Counted from the first letter of the stretch, positions 8,700 through 17,919 are shown. The stretch is DNA of 64,000 nt from Pseudoduganella umbonata (GCF_014192225.1 NZ_JACHXS010000012.1:1-64000), one strand, 5' to 3'. The notes: generated by a model not told the origin, from the sequence alone. Translations and numbers: made by a program.

Positions 8700-8734
8700 T
8701 ATGCGTACTGGTCGCCGTGCGGATGACTTTGTTG

Positions 8735-9376
8735 TTATCCGTGCTGCTCGGCGTGAATACCCAACTGGGCAAACAGCGATGCATTGCGGGCCGCCTGTTG
8801 CGCAAACCGGCAACGGGCCGATCGGACGATCGCGCTCAGCTCAAGCAAGGCGACCGGAAACTCTTCATTGATAATAGCATACTCGAACTCGGGAGCGTGG
8901 GCGATTTCGCCGCCGGCCGCCAGCAGGCGCCGCGTGATCACATGCGGTTCGTCCTGGCCGCGCTTGTGCAGCCGTTCCTCGAGTGCCGCGATGGATGGCG
9001 GCAGGATGAAGATGCCGGCCGCCTGGGGGAACTGCTTCTTCACCTGGCGCGCACCCTGCCAGTCGATTTCGAGCAGGATGTCGGTACCGGCCCGCATCTG
9101 TTCCTCGACGAACAGGCGCGACGTTCCATAGTAATTGCCGTGCACTTCAGCCCATTCGAGGAACTCGCCGGCATCGGCGCGGGCAATGAAATCCTCGGTG
9201 GTCGTGAAGAAATACTCACGGCCATGTTCCTCACCCGGACGCGGTGGCCGCGTCGTCGTCGAAATCGACAGCTTGATCGCCGGCTCCTGCGCCAGCAGCG
9301 CATTGACCAGGGTGGACTTGCCGGCGCCGGAGGGGGCCGCAACCATGAACAGGCTGCCGGAGAAGTGTTGATTCAT
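8735..9376 (-). CDS. gmk: Guanylate kinase
   Basis: Phosphorylates GMP to GDP with ATP. The 213-residue protein from MNQHFSGSLFMVAAPSGAGK has the P-loop APSGAGKSTLVNAL, the GMP-binding segment STTTRPPRPGEEHGREYFF (S, R and Y contacts), and the lid region EERLHKRGQDEPHVITRRL. Length is normal. An upstream in-frame start at 9430 gives residues unlike the family. It lies between yicC and rpoZ and is probably cotranscribed with them. Confidence 0.96.
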   Translation of the reverse strand: MNQHFSGSLFMVAAPSGAGKSTLVNALLAQEPAIKLSISTTTRPPRPGEEHGREYFFTTTEDFIARADAGEFLEWAEVHGNYYGTSRLFVEEQMRAGTDILLEIDWQGARQVKKQFPQAAGIFILPPSIAALEERLHKRGQDEPHVITRRLLAAGGEIAHAPEFEYAIINEEFPVALLELSAIVRSARCRFAQQAARNASLFAQLGIHAEQHG

Positions 9377-9466
9377 GTTCAATTCCGATTCGCGGGCAAT
9401 GGCCCAAAAGGCGTATTTTACCAAGGGCAATCGATATTTTCACCTGCCCGCGATGTGCTGAGCTTC

Positions 9467-10372
9467 TTACTCCAGGTTCTGCACCTGTTCGCGCATCTGT
9501 TCGATCAGCAGCTTCAATTCCATCGACGCGTCCGCCAGCTCCTTGACGGAGGCTTTCGCGCCCAGCGTGTTGGCTTCGCGATTGAGCTCCTGCATCATGA
9601 AATCCAGCCGTTTGCCGACCTGGCCGCCTTTTTTCAGGATGTGCCGCGTTTCGGAAAGGTGCGCGGAGAGCCGGCCCAGTTCCTCGGCCACGTCGATGCG
9701 GATGCCATACAGGATCACTTCCTGGCGAATGCGTTCCATCGCATCCTGGCGCGACAGCGCCGCGTTCGATCCCTGCGAGGCCAGGCCCAGCGCTTCCTGC
9801 ATGCGCTCGATCGCCTTCTGCTGGAAAGCCGCCACCACCTGCGGGATCAGCGGCGTGATGCGCCTGACGATGCCTTCCATCGCCTCGATGCGCGAGACCA
9901 GCATCGCTTCCAGTGCAGCGCCTTCGCGCTGGCGGCTGCCGACGAAGGCTTCGACCGTTTTCGCCATCAGCGAGGCCACGTCGGCCTGCAGCGTTTCCTG
10001 GCCGATCTGGGCTTCCTCGACGACGCCCGGCCAGCGCAGCAGTTCGGCCACCGACATCGCGTGTGCGCCGGCGAAGTGCGTGGTGACTTCGTTCTGCAGG
10101 CGCGCCAGTTCATTAAGCAGCGCAATATTCAACGCCTGGGTGCCGGCACCGGCGGCCTTGCGGCCGAAACTCAACCTGATTTCCACCTTGCCGCGCGTGA
10201 TGGCGGCCATGATCGCCGCGCGCAGGTCGGGTTCGAGCGCGCGCAAATCATCGTTGATGCGGAATTGAAGGTCGAGAAAACGGGAATTGACGCTCTTGAT
10301 TTCAATGGTCAGAGTTCCCGCCGCGCTTTCGCTGGTGGCAACCGCGTAGCCCGTCATGCTGGAAATGCTCAA
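9467..10372 (-). CDS. yicC: YicC family protein (putative endoribonuclease)
   Basis: The 301-residue protein begins MSISSMTGYAVATSE and carries the YicC N-terminal region (IEIKSVNSRFLDLQFRI) and the C-terminal DUF1732 region (EELGRLSAHLSETRHIL, GKRLDFMMQELNREANTL). In E. coli YicC is reported to affect small-RNA stability as an endoribonuclease; for this protein that is by homology only. It is followed by gmk 90 bases downstream, a linkage common in proteobacteria, and is divergent from the protein kinase gene with an 84-base gap. Confidence 0.93.
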   Translation of the reverse strand: MSISSMTGYAVATSESAAGTLTIEIKSVNSRFLDLQFRINDDLRALEPDLRAAIMAAITRGKVEIRLSFGRKAAGAGTQALNIALLNELARLQNEVTTHFAGAHAMSVAELLRWPGVVEEAQIGQETLQADVASLMAKTVEAFVGSRQREGAALEAMLVSRIEAMEGIVRRITPLIPQVVAAFQQKAIERMQEALGLASQGSNAALSRQDAMERIRQEVILYGIRIDVAEELGRLSAHLSETRHILKKGGQVGKRLDFMMQELNREANTLGAKASVKELADASMELKLLIEQMREQVQNLE

Positions 10373-10456
10373 TGGATATCCCCGATTTGGTCTTTACAAA
10401 TGCCTGGTTTTGTCCACACAATCCGGTCTGGTGGCGTCGTTGAGGCGAGGAAATGC

Positions 10457-11458
10457 ATGGCTGCACAAAACAACGTCCCGTTGCCGGATGGGCTGGAATT
10501 GGCTGGATACCGCATTGTAAAGAAAATTGCGTCCGGCGGGTTCAGTATCGTCTACCTTGCCTATGACGGCGAGGGCAATGCGGTCGCCATCAAGGAATAT
10601 TTACCAAGCGCATTGGCATTGCGTCAAGAGGGAGAACTGGCGCCTGTCGTTTCACCGGCAAATCTGCCGGTGTTCCGGCTCGGGCTGAAATGTTTTTTCG
10701 AAGAGGGCCGGGCACTGGCGAAAATCGCCCATCCCAATGTGGTGCGGGTACTGAATTTCTTCCGCGCGCACGATACCGTGTACATGGTAATGGCGTATGA
10801 ATCCGGCCACACTTTGCAGGACCAAATCTCGCGGCAGCGCGCGAAAGGCGGGCAAATCGGCCCCGCATTTATCCGCCAGGTTTTCATCCAGGTATTGAAG
10901 GGATTGCGCGAAGTGCATGCCAATGGTTTGCTGCACCTCGATTTAAAGCCGGCCAATATATACCTGCGCGGCGACGGCACACCGCTGCTGCTCGATTTCG
11001 GCGCGGCGCGCCGCACCATCGATTCCGGCGCGCTGACACTGACGCCGATGTACACCCCCGGCTTTGCCGCGCCCGAACTGACGATCAAGACATCGCCGCT
11101 GGGTCCATGGACCGACGCCTACGGCATCGGCGCCGCGATGTACGCCTGCATGGCCGGTGCGCCGCCGCAGCCGGCGGAAGAGCGGCGCAAGGCGGACCGC
11201 ATGGAACATCGTTTCGCCGAACTGGCCGGACGCTATCCGGCGGAACTGGTCGCGCTGGTGCGCCGCGCGCTGGCGTCCGACCCGCTGGACCGCCCGCAAA
11301 GCCTGTTTGAAATGCAGAAGGCATTGCAGGCGCTGGAAACGGAGCCGCCCCCACCGGTGTTCCCGGCCCCGGCGGGCACGTTCGCCCGGCTGCGCACGCT
11401 GGCGCGCCGCCTGCGGGCCCGGCGCCGCGGCGAACCTGCCGATACCGTGCAGGGATAG
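10457..11458 (+). CDS. Eukaryotic-type serine/threonine protein kinase
   Basis: Hanks-type kinase of 333 residues with no transmembrane segment or extracellular sensor domain. Visible landmarks are the glycine loop KKIASGGFSIVYLAYD, the ATP lysine in AIKEYLP, the catalytic loop HLDLKPANIYL, the DFG in LLDFGAAR and the APE in GFAAPE. The catalytic loop has HLD instead of the usual HRD, so it is a non-RD kinase that probably does not need activation-loop phosphorylation. The C-terminal 40 residues are proline- and arginine-rich. Start chosen at MAAQNNVPLPDG after a GAGG-like site. It is 6 bases upstream of a PP2C phosphatase gene, its likely antagonist. Confidence 0.93.
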   Translation: MAAQNNVPLPDGLELAGYRIVKKIASGGFSIVYLAYDGEGNAVAIKEYLPSALALRQEGELAPVVSPANLPVFRLGLKCFFEEGRALAKIAHPNVVRVLNFFRAHDTVYMVMAYESGHTLQDQISRQRAKGGQIGPAFIRQVFIQVLKGLREVHANGLLHLDLKPANIYLRGDGTPLLLDFGAARRTIDSGALTLTPMYTPGFAAPELTIKTSPLGPWTDAYGIGAAMYACMAGAPPQPAEERRKADRMEHRFAELAGRYPAELVALVRRALASDPLDRPQSLFEMQKALQALETEPPPPVFPAPAGTFARLRTLARRLRARRRGEPADTVQG

Positions 11459-11464
11459 GGCGCC

Positions 11465-12394
11465 ATGCGATTTTCCGTGTATCAGGAAAGCCACATCGGT
11501 GGGCGCGGCATGAACCAGGACCGGATGGGCTACAGCTACACCCGCGATGCGCTGCTGCTGGTCCTGGCGGACGGCATGGGTGGCCATCCGCGCGGCGAAG
11601 TGGCTGCCACGATCGCGCTGCAAACGATTTCCGCGCTGTTCCAGCAGCAGGCCGATCCTTATGTAAAGGGGCCGGCGCGCTTCCTGGAAGATGCGTGCCA
11701 TGCGGCGCACCGCGAAATCCACCGCCATGCCGCGGCGCACGGCATGGAAACGCCCCGTACCACGATTGTCGCGTGCATCGTGCAGCACAACACGGCCACC
11801 TGGGCGCACTGCGGCGACTCGCGGCTGTACCTGCTGCGCGGCGGCAGCATCCTGGCCCGCACGCGCGACCATTCGCACATCGAGAAAATGATCGATGCCG
11901 GCCGCGTGCCGGAATCGGCACGCCATACGCATCCGGACCGCAACAAGCTGTACAACTGCCTGGGCGCGGATACCGCGCCAAGGGTCGAGCTGTCGCGGCA
12001 GGCCCATCTGGTGAGTGGTGACGTGATGCTATTATGTTCGGATGGCCTGTGGGCCGTGCTGCCGGAGCAGGAACTGGTGGCCGCGCTGTCCACCAGCCCC
12101 GTCGAGCGCGCCATGCCGGGCCTGTTGCGCCATGCGCTGCGCGTCGCCGGCGCCGGCAGCGACAACGTCACCGGCCTGGCGATCGCCTGGCAGGAGCCGG
12201 ACGATACTGGGGGCGACGCACGGGCCGACGCGCGGGCCTCCGCCGGGTCGACGATGGTCTTCACCGAATCGCTGGCCAGCGGCGGGCTCGGTACCACGAT
12301 CGCGCCCGCGGATCCGTTCGACGAAGCCGAAATCGACCGGGCCATTGCCGAGATCCGCCTGGCGATCGAAAAATCCTCGCAGTTACTCAAATAA
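11465..12394 (+). CDS. PPM/PP2C-type serine/threonine phosphatase
   Basis: Metal-dependent protein phosphatase, 309 residues. The metal-binding motifs are all present: GMNQDR near the start, LADGMGGHPRGE, HCGDSRLYLLRGG, LLCSDGLW and GSDNVTGLAI. The last 60 residues are a tail rich in alanine, aspartate and threonine without family similarity that I recognise. It lies 6 bases after the Ser/Thr kinase gene, so the two form a reversible phosphorylation pair. The pair precedes rph-rdgB-hemW, a neighbourhood I recall as common in Betaproteobacteria. Confidence 0.93.
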   Translation: MRFSVYQESHIGGRGMNQDRMGYSYTRDALLLVLADGMGGHPRGEVAATIALQTISALFQQQADPYVKGPARFLEDACHAAHREIHRHAAAHGMETPRTTIVACIVQHNTATWAHCGDSRLYLLRGGSILARTRDHSHIEKMIDAGRVPESARHTHPDRNKLYNCLGADTAPRVELSRQAHLVSGDVMLLCSDGLWAVLPEQELVAALSTSPVERAMPGLLRHALRVAGAGSDNVTGLAIAWQEPDDTGGDARADARASAGSTMVFTESLASGGLGTTIAPADPFDEAEIDRAIAEIRLAIEKSSQLLK

Positions 12395-12424
12395 TCTCTC
12401 AAACAGAAAGCGATACCAGCGTCC

Positions 12425-13159
12425 ATGACCATTGACACCCGCCCGAGCGGCCGCGCCGTCGACCAGTTGCGCACCGTGCGCCTGACACGCCAGTACACCA
12501 AGCATGCCGAAGGTTCGGTGCTGATCGAATGCGGCGACACCAAGGTGATCTGCACCGCCAGCATCGAGGAAAAAGTGCCGGGCTTCCTGAAGGGCAAAGG
12601 GCAGGGCTGGCTGACGGCCGAATACGGCATGCTGCCGCGCTCGACGCACTCGCGCATGGACCGCGAAGCCGCCCGCGGCAAGCAAAGCGGCCGCACGCAG
12701 GAGATCCAGCGGCTGATCGGCCGCTCGCTGCGCGCCGCGTTCGACCTGCAAGGCTTCGGCGAGCGCACGCTGCACCTGGACTGCGACGTGATCCAGGCCG
12801 ACGGCGGCACCCGCACCGCATCGATCACCGGCGCAATGGTTGCCGCCTACGACGCGTTCGCCAAGCTGGTGGAGAAGGGCGCGATCCCTGCCGTTCCAGT
12901 GAAGCATTTCGTCGCCGCGATTTCCGTCGGCGTGTTCCAGGGCACCCCGGTGCTCGACCTGGACTACCTGGAAGATTCCGCCTGCGATACCGACATGAAC
13001 GTGATTATGACGGACGCCGGCCACTTCGTCGAAGTGCAGGGCACCGCCGAGGGCGCCGCCTTCGACCGCGCCACGATGAACCGGCTGCTCGACCTGGCCG
13101 ACGCCGGCATCGCCGACCTGATCCGGCTGCAGAAGCGCGAACTGGGGCTGGCGGGGTAA
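12425..13159 (+). CDS. rph: Ribonuclease PH
   Basis: Phosphorolytic 3'-to-5' exoribonuclease that trims tRNA 3' ends. The 244 residues start MTIDTRPSGRAVDQLRTV and contain the RNA-binding segment around GRTQEIQRLIGRSLRA, the catalytic region DCDVIQADGGTRTASITGA, and DLDYLEDSACDTDMN with the conserved aspartates. Length is as expected. It begins 30 bases after the phosphatase gene and is separated from rdgB by a REP-like palindrome. Confidence 0.96.
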   Translation: MTIDTRPSGRAVDQLRTVRLTRQYTKHAEGSVLIECGDTKVICTASIEEKVPGFLKGKGQGWLTAEYGMLPRSTHSRMDREAARGKQSGRTQEIQRLIGRSLRAAFDLQGFGERTLHLDCDVIQADGGTRTASITGAMVAAYDAFAKLVEKGAIPAVPVKHFVAAISVGVFQGTPVLDLDYLEDSACDTDMNVIMTDAGHFVEVQGTAEGAAFDRATMNRLLDLADAGIADLIRLQKRELGLAG

Positions 13160-13171
13160 AATAGTTGCCCG

Positions 13172-13240
13172 AAAACCGGTGACAGGCACCATTTTTTGAG
13201 AAACATTTCAAAATAATAGGTGCCTGTCACCGGTTTTTTT
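13172..13240. repeat. REP-like palindrome between rph and rdgB (family B)
   Basis: Inverted arms aaaaccggtgacaggcacc and ggtgcctgtcaccggtttt enclose a loop of about 28 bases with the core gagaaacatttcaaaat. The right arm ends in seven T, so the hairpin can act as a rho-independent terminator for rph. It lies 22 bases before the rdgB start. Confidence 0.88.
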
Positions 13241-13261
13241 GCAACAAACGACATCTTGACC

Positions 13262-13846
13262 ATGACCCAGAAACTCATCCTCGCCTCGAACAACGCGGGC
13301 AAACTGAAGGAATTCAACGCGCTGCTGTCCACCGTCGGCTTCGAAGTGCATGCGCAGGGCGAATTCAACGTGCCGGAAGCGGACGAGCCGTTCCACACCT
13401 TCGTCGAGAACGCGCTGCAGAAGGCGCGCCATGCATCGCGGCTGACCGGGCTGCCGGCGCTGGCCGACGATTCGGGCGTCTGCGTCAACGCGCTCGGCGG
13501 CGCACCCGGCGTCTACTCGGCGCGCTATGCGGGCGAGCCGAAGTCCGACGCCGCCAACAACGCGAAGCTGGTCGCCGACCTGGCGCAGCATGACGACAAG
13601 TCGGCGTATTACTACTGCGTGCTGGTGTTCGTGCGCCATGCCGACGATCCGCAGCCCGTGATTGCCGACGGCGTCTGGCGCGGCGTGATCCAGGCCGAAC
13701 CGCGCGGCGAGGGCGGCTTCGGCTACGATCCGCACTTTTATATCCCCGAGCTGGGCAAGACCACCGCGGAGCTGGCGCCGGACGAGAAGAACCGCCTGTC
13801 GCACCGCGGCCAGGCACTGCGCGCACTGATAGAAAAGCTGAAATGA
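13262..13846 (+). CDS. rdgB: RdgB/HAM1 non-canonical purine NTP pyrophosphatase
   Basis: Removes dITP and XTP from the nucleotide pool. From MTQKLILASNNAGK the protein has 194 residues. Family motifs are ASNNAGKLKEFNALL (substrate phosphate contacts), ADDSGVCVNALGGAPGVYSA (metal and base site), GFGYDPHFYIPELGKT and the C-terminal SHRGQALRAL. A start 42 bases upstream lies inside the REP-like repeat and is rejected. The stop overlaps the hemW start as ATGA. Confidence 0.95.
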   Translation: MTQKLILASNNAGKLKEFNALLSTVGFEVHAQGEFNVPEADEPFHTFVENALQKARHASRLTGLPALADDSGVCVNALGGAPGVYSARYAGEPKSDAANNAKLVADLAQHDDKSAYYYCVLVFVRHADDPQPVIADGVWRGVIQAEPRGEGGFGYDPHFYIPELGKTTAELAPDEKNRLSHRGQALRALIEKLK

Positions 13847-15096
13847 TTCCCATCAAACCCGTCGGCGCGGGTGCCGGCAAGAGCACCACGCCGGCGCGCA
13901 CCATCGATGCCGCGGCCGGCGTGGCCGCGCAGTACCTGCAGCCGGGCGCGCTGAACCTGGCCGCGCTGCCGCCGCTGTCGCTGTACATCCACTGGCCGTG
14001 GTGCGTGCGCAAATGCCCGTACTGCGACTTCAATTCGCACGAAGCCAAGGGCGAGGTACCGGAAAAACAGTACCTCGATGCGTTGCGCCTGGACCTCGAA
14101 ATGGCGCTGCCGCTGATCTGGGGCCGCAAGATCCATACGGTGTTCATCGGTGGCGGTACGCCGAGCCTGATGTCCGCCGCGGGCCTTGATCGGCTGCTGT
14201 CCGACCTGCGCACCCTGCTGCCGCTGGACGGCGATGCCGAGATCACGATGGAAGCCAACCCCGGCACCTTCGAGGTGGAGAAATTCCGCAGCTACCGGGC
14301 CAGCGGCATCAACCGCCTGTCGATCGGCATCCAGAGCTTCAACGCGCGGCACCTGCAGGCGCTGGGCCGCATCCACGACGACGGCGAAGCGCGCCGCGCG
14401 GTCGACATCGCGCACGCCACCTTCGACAACTTCAACCTCGACCTGATGTACGCGCTGCCGTCGCAAACGCTGGACGAGGCCCGCGCGGACCTGGCCACGG
14501 CGCTGGCGTTCCAGCCGCCGCACCTGTCGCTGTACCACCTGACGATGGAACCGAACACGGTGTTCGCCAAGTACCCGCCCGAACTGCCGGACGACGACAC
14601 CAGCGCCGACATGCAGGACCTGGTCGCCGAGATGACCGGCGCGGCGGGTTATGGCCACTATGAGGTATCGGCCTACGCGCGGCCTGGCCACCGGGCCAAG
14701 CACAACCTGAACTACTGGCAGTTCGGCGACTATCTCGGCATCGGCGCCGGCGCCCACTCGAAGCTGTCGTTCCCGCACCGCGTGCTGCGGCAGGCGCGCT
14801 ACAAGCAGCCGAAGTCGTACATGGAGCAGATGGCGAACGGCACACCGATACAGGAAGAAAATGAAATCGCCCGCGACGAGATGGGCTTCGAGTTCATGCT
14901 CAATGCGCTGCGCCTGCAAGATGGCTTCGCGCCCAACCTGTTTTCCGAACGCACCGGGCTGGCGCTGAACACGATCGAGAAGCAGCTCAATGCGGCCGAA
15001 GCAAAAGGCCTGATCTACCGCGACCACGCCATCATCCGCCCGACCGAACTGGGCCACCGCTTCCTGAACGACTTGCAGCAGATCTTCCTCGGCTGA
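13843..15096 (+). CDS. hemW: Radical SAM heme chaperone HemW
   Basis: HemN-like radical SAM protein now regarded as a heme-trafficking chaperone. The 417-residue protein has the 4Fe-4S motif CVRKCPYC in IHWPWCVRKCPYCDFNSHE, the SAM-binding GGGTPSL and NPGTFE, and a C-terminal HemN-like domain. The CxxxCxxC motif lacks the fourth cysteine typical of true HemN (which has CxxxCxxCxC), supporting HemW rather than coproporphyrinogen dehydrogenase. The first 40 residues form a short unconserved extension. It is translationally coupled to rdgB by an ATGA overlap. Confidence 0.93.
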   Translation: MIPIKPVGAGAGKSTTPARTIDAAAGVAAQYLQPGALNLAALPPLSLYIHWPWCVRKCPYCDFNSHEAKGEVPEKQYLDALRLDLEMALPLIWGRKIHTVFIGGGTPSLMSAAGLDRLLSDLRTLLPLDGDAEITMEANPGTFEVEKFRSYRASGINRLSIGIQSFNARHLQALGRIHDDGEARRAVDIAHATFDNFNLDLMYALPSQTLDEARADLATALAFQPPHLSLYHLTMEPNTVFAKYPPELPDDDTSADMQDLVAEMTGAAGYGHYEVSAYARPGHRAKHNLNYWQFGDYLGIGAGAHSKLSFPHRVLRQARYKQPKSYMEQMANGTPIQEENEIARDEMGFEFMLNALRLQDGFAPNLFSERTGLALNTIEKQLNAAEAKGLIYRDHAIIRPTELGHRFLNDLQQIFLG

Positions 15097-15137
15097 CGGG
15101 GAAGCAGGGGGCGGCCACGGGACCGCGCCCGGCGGAG

Positions 15138-16223
15138 TCAGAACGACGCAGCCATCTTCATATCCGGCTTTTCGGCCCACCTGGCCAGCGCTTCGGCCAT
15201 CCGTTCGCTTTCGCCGATCGCCCGCGTCCAGTCGCGGATGCGGGCGGCATGGTCCTGGCCGTAATGCTTGAAGTCGTTACGGTCCGGCAGCTTGCGGTTC
15301 GGCAGCCGGGCCACGAACGATGGCGAAGGGGAGACCAGGATCACGTTGTCGAGGGCGAGGTCGCCGGACTGCGCGCGGGCGCGGCGCCATGGCAGCGACT
15401 TGTCGAGCCAGCCGGGCACGATGTAGTCGCTGAAGTGCGGATACAGCACCAGGCCTGGGTCGCGCTGGTACGGCAGGTGCAGGTGGTAGTCGACCAGGCC
15501 GCCGTCCCAGTAGGTGCCGGGCGGCGCGCCGGGAATATCGCGCACGGCTTCGAGCACGAGGGGAATCGAGCCCGAGGCCAGCAGCGCGGCGCGCAGGTTG
15601 GCGGCGCCAAGGCCGACAAAGTGCGACGTGAACGCATCGAAGCGTTCGCGCAGCCAGGCGCCATCGTCGCGTGCATCGTGGAACAGCACGCGCTCCATGC
15701 CGCGCGCCAGCTGGCTGCGCGACACGGCATTGCCGGCCGCGGCGCGGAGGAAACCGGCCAGTTCGCGCCAGCGCACGCCGGCGGTGCCGGCCAGCGGCCC
15801 GATGCCGCGCGCGGTAATCACGGTCAGGCGATGGTGCGGGTGAGCGAGCACCTCGTCGCCATGTCCGCCCAGTACTTCCTCCAGCAGGCCGCGCACCGTG
15901 CGCGAGACATGGGCGGCGTCCACTTTGGCGGGATAGGTCTGGTGCGTGTAATGGTAAGCCAGCCGCTTGTGCGCGGCCACCGGATCGGCGAATGCCATCG
16001 CGGCCATCCGCCAGGCGCCGATCGATGCGCCGATCAGCCGCCGCTCGCGTGGCGCGCGGGGCAGCCAGTCGCCGGACAGCCAGGTGTCGATGCCGTTCAG
16101 GATCAGGCCTTTCGGCCCGCCCGCCGCGGCGGGGATGATGGCGATGTCGGCGGGTTGCAGGCCTTCGGCGGTGATGCGCCGGCGGGCACGGGCGCCGAGG
16201 CGGATGATGATGGGTGAGTCCAT
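15138..16223 (-). CDS. Patatin-like phospholipase family protein
   Basis: Probable acyl hydrolase of 361 residues. The patatin catalytic dyad is visible: the nucleophile serine in IGASIGAWR (GxSxG) and the aspartate in YWDGGLVDYH (DGG). The oxyanion-type glycine motif AAAGGPKGL is near the N-terminus. No signal peptide is seen, so it is probably cytoplasmic. The closest types are bacterial patatins of unknown substrate. The gene stands alone, convergent with hemW and preceded by a cluster of REP-like repeats. Substrate and role are unknown. Confidence 0.88.
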   Translation of the reverse strand: MDSPIIIRLGARARRRITAEGLQPADIAIIPAAAGGPKGLILNGIDTWLSGDWLPRAPRERRLIGASIGAWRMAAMAFADPVAAHKRLAYHYTHQTYPAKVDAAHVSRTVRGLLEEVLGGHGDEVLAHPHHRLTVITARGIGPLAGTAGVRWRELAGFLRAAAGNAVSRSQLARGMERVLFHDARDDGAWLRERFDAFTSHFVGLGAANLRAALLASGSIPLVLEAVRDIPGAPPGTYWDGGLVDYHLHLPYQRDPGLVLYPHFSDYIVPGWLDKSLPWRRARAQSGDLALDNVILVSPSPSFVARLPNRKLPDRNDFKHYGQDHAARIRDWTRAIGESERMAEALARWAEKPDMKMAASF

Positions 16224-16234
16224 GTTGAGATAAA

Positions 16235-16431
16235 GGAAAACCGGTGACAGGCTCCTATTATCAGGAAATATTGCAAGGAAACCGGTGACAGGCTCCTATT
16301 ATCAGGAAATATTGCAAAAGAATCGGAGCCTGTCACCGGTTTTGAGGAGTCATGTTCCCTGAGCCCAGTCCTTCGCCACCGCTACCGGGGCAACGAATGT
16401 TCCCAAATAATTGGAGCCTGTCACCGGTTTT
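16235..16431. repeat. Cluster of four REP-like arms (family B variant)
   Basis: Arms read ccggtgacaggctcc at 16241 and 16282 and ggagcctgtcaccggtttt at 16325 and 16413. The first two are in a direct repeat of 41-42 bases (16235-16276 and 16277-16317) that includes the loop tcaggaaatattgcaa. The third arm completes an inverted pair. The whole 226-base space between the patatin gene and the efflux operon is mostly made of this repeat. Confidence 0.88.
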
Positions 16432-16449
16432 CGGGGTGCGGAAGTGTCG

Positions 16450-17919
16450 TTAACGCAGCCCGCCTCCCAGCGCCCGATACAGGTCGATGGCGCTGGTGGT
16501 GCGCAGCAGCCGCGCCTGTACCAGCTCCTGCTCGGCCGAAAACAGTTCGCGCTGGGCGTCGAGCACGTCCAGCGAACTGGCCACGCCGTTCTCGAAGCGC
16601 AGCGTGAGCAGCCGCAGCCGCTCGGCCTGGGCATCCTGGATGGCCCGCTGGGCGGCCACCTGGTCGCCCAGGTAGCTGCGCGCGGCCAGCGCATCGGCCA
16701 CTTCGCGGAACGCGGCCTGGATCGTGCGTTCGTAGTCGGCCACGGCGATGTTCCTGCGCACCTCCGAGAGTGTCAGGTTGGCGCGGTTGCGGCCGGCGTC
16801 GAAGATCGGCAGGGTCAGCTGCGGCACGAACGACCAGGTGTCGTTGCCGCCGTCGAACAGCTGCGAGAATTCCGGGCTGGCGCTGCCGATCGCCGCCGTC
16901 AGCGAAATGCGCGGGAAGAACGCGGCGCGCGCCGCACCGATGTTGGCATTGGCCGCGACCAGCCGCTGCTCGGCGGCGCGGATGTCCGGCCGGCGCGTGA
17001 TCAGGTCGGACGGCAGGCCGGCCGGCACGGCGCTCATCGCATCGATCTGCGCATCGTCGGCCATCGGCGCGGCAGCATTGGCCGATGCATCGGCCGGCTG
17101 CACCTGCGGCGCGCCTACCAGCAAGGCCAGCGCGTTGGCGGCCTGTGCCCGCTGCCGGGCCAGCGCCAGCGCCGCCGCGCGCGCCGTTTCCATCAGCGTT
17201 TCGTTGGAGCGCAGGTCGAGCAGCGACGAGGCACCGGCATCGAGCCTTTGCTGCGTCAGCTCGAAGGTGCGGCGGCGCGCCTCGTACGTGCGCTGCGCCA
17301 GCGCCAGTTGCTCGGCGAAGGCCCGCTCCGTGAAATACGCCTTGGCCACTTCGGCCGCAAGGCTGATCTGCGCCGCCTGCCGCGCCTCGTCGGTGGCCAG
17401 ATACGTGGCCAGCGCCGCTTCCGACAGGCTGCGCACGCGGCCAAAGAAATCCAGTTCGAACGACGATAAAGACAGGCCGGCATCGAAGCGCTCGCCGATC
17501 GATGGCTGGCCGGTGGCGGGGTTCAGGAATCCCGGCGTGCGCGCCCGCGTGCCGGACAGCGCGGCATTCACGTTCGGCAGCCGGTCGGCCCGCGTCACGC
17601 GGTAGGCGGCGCGCGCTTCCTCGATGCGCAGCGCGGCCGTGCGCAGGTCGCGGTTGTTGTCCAGCGCCGTGGCGATCAGCGCCTGCAGCCGCCCGTCGGG
17701 GAAGAATTCGCGCCAGCCCGTATCGACGGCGCTCTTCGCATCGGCCGTGGCCGGCGGCGCACCCTTGCCATCCGCGACGGCCGGCGAAGCTGGGAAATCG
17801 GCGGCAACCGGCGCGGCCGGGCGCTCGTACTTCGGCGCCAGCGAACACGCCGGCAACAGGGTTGACAATGCGCCGGCGGCCAGCAGGGCCCCGGCGGTGC
17901 GGGTCGGGAACAGCTTCAT
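16450..17919 (-). CDS. RND efflux outer membrane lipoprotein (OprM/NodT family)
   Basis: Outer membrane channel of a tripartite efflux pump. The 489-residue protein starts with a lipoprotein signal (TLLPACSLAP, Cys as the lipid site), followed by two outer-membrane-efflux repeats with long coiled-coil helices (e.g. AQRTYEARRRTFELTQQR and the second set near SEVRRNIAVADYERTIQ). GLPSDLITRRPDIRAAE is the typical family motif. The start overlaps the stop of the permease gene (ATGA), so it is the third gene of an adaptor-permease-channel operon. Confidence 0.94.
   Translation of the reverse strand: MKLFPTRTAGALLAAGALSTLLPACSLAPKYERPAAPVAADFPASPAVADGKGAPPATADAKSAVDTGWREFFPDGRLQALIATALDNNRDLRTAALRIEEARAAYRVTRADRLPNVNAALSGTRARTPGFLNPATGQPSIGERFDAGLSLSSFELDFFGRVRSLSEAALATYLATDEARQAAQISLAAEVAKAYFTERAFAEQLALAQRTYEARRRTFELTQQRLDAGASSLLDLRSNETLMETARAAALALARQRAQAANALALLVGAPQVQPADASANAAAPMADDAQIDAMSAVPAGLPSDLITRRPDIRAAEQRLVAANANIGAARAAFFPRISLTAAIGSASPEFSQLFDGGNDTWSFVPQLTLPIFDAGRNRANLTLSEVRRNIAVADYERTIQAAFREVADALAARSYLGDQVAAQRAIQDAQAERLRLLTLRFENGVASSLDVLDAQRELFSAEQELVQARLLRTTSAIDLYRALGGGLR

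Noticed and set aside
8293..8805. N-terminal extension of spoT through rpoZ
   Set aside because: The extension overlaps the true rpoZ gene in another frame and has no family similarity.
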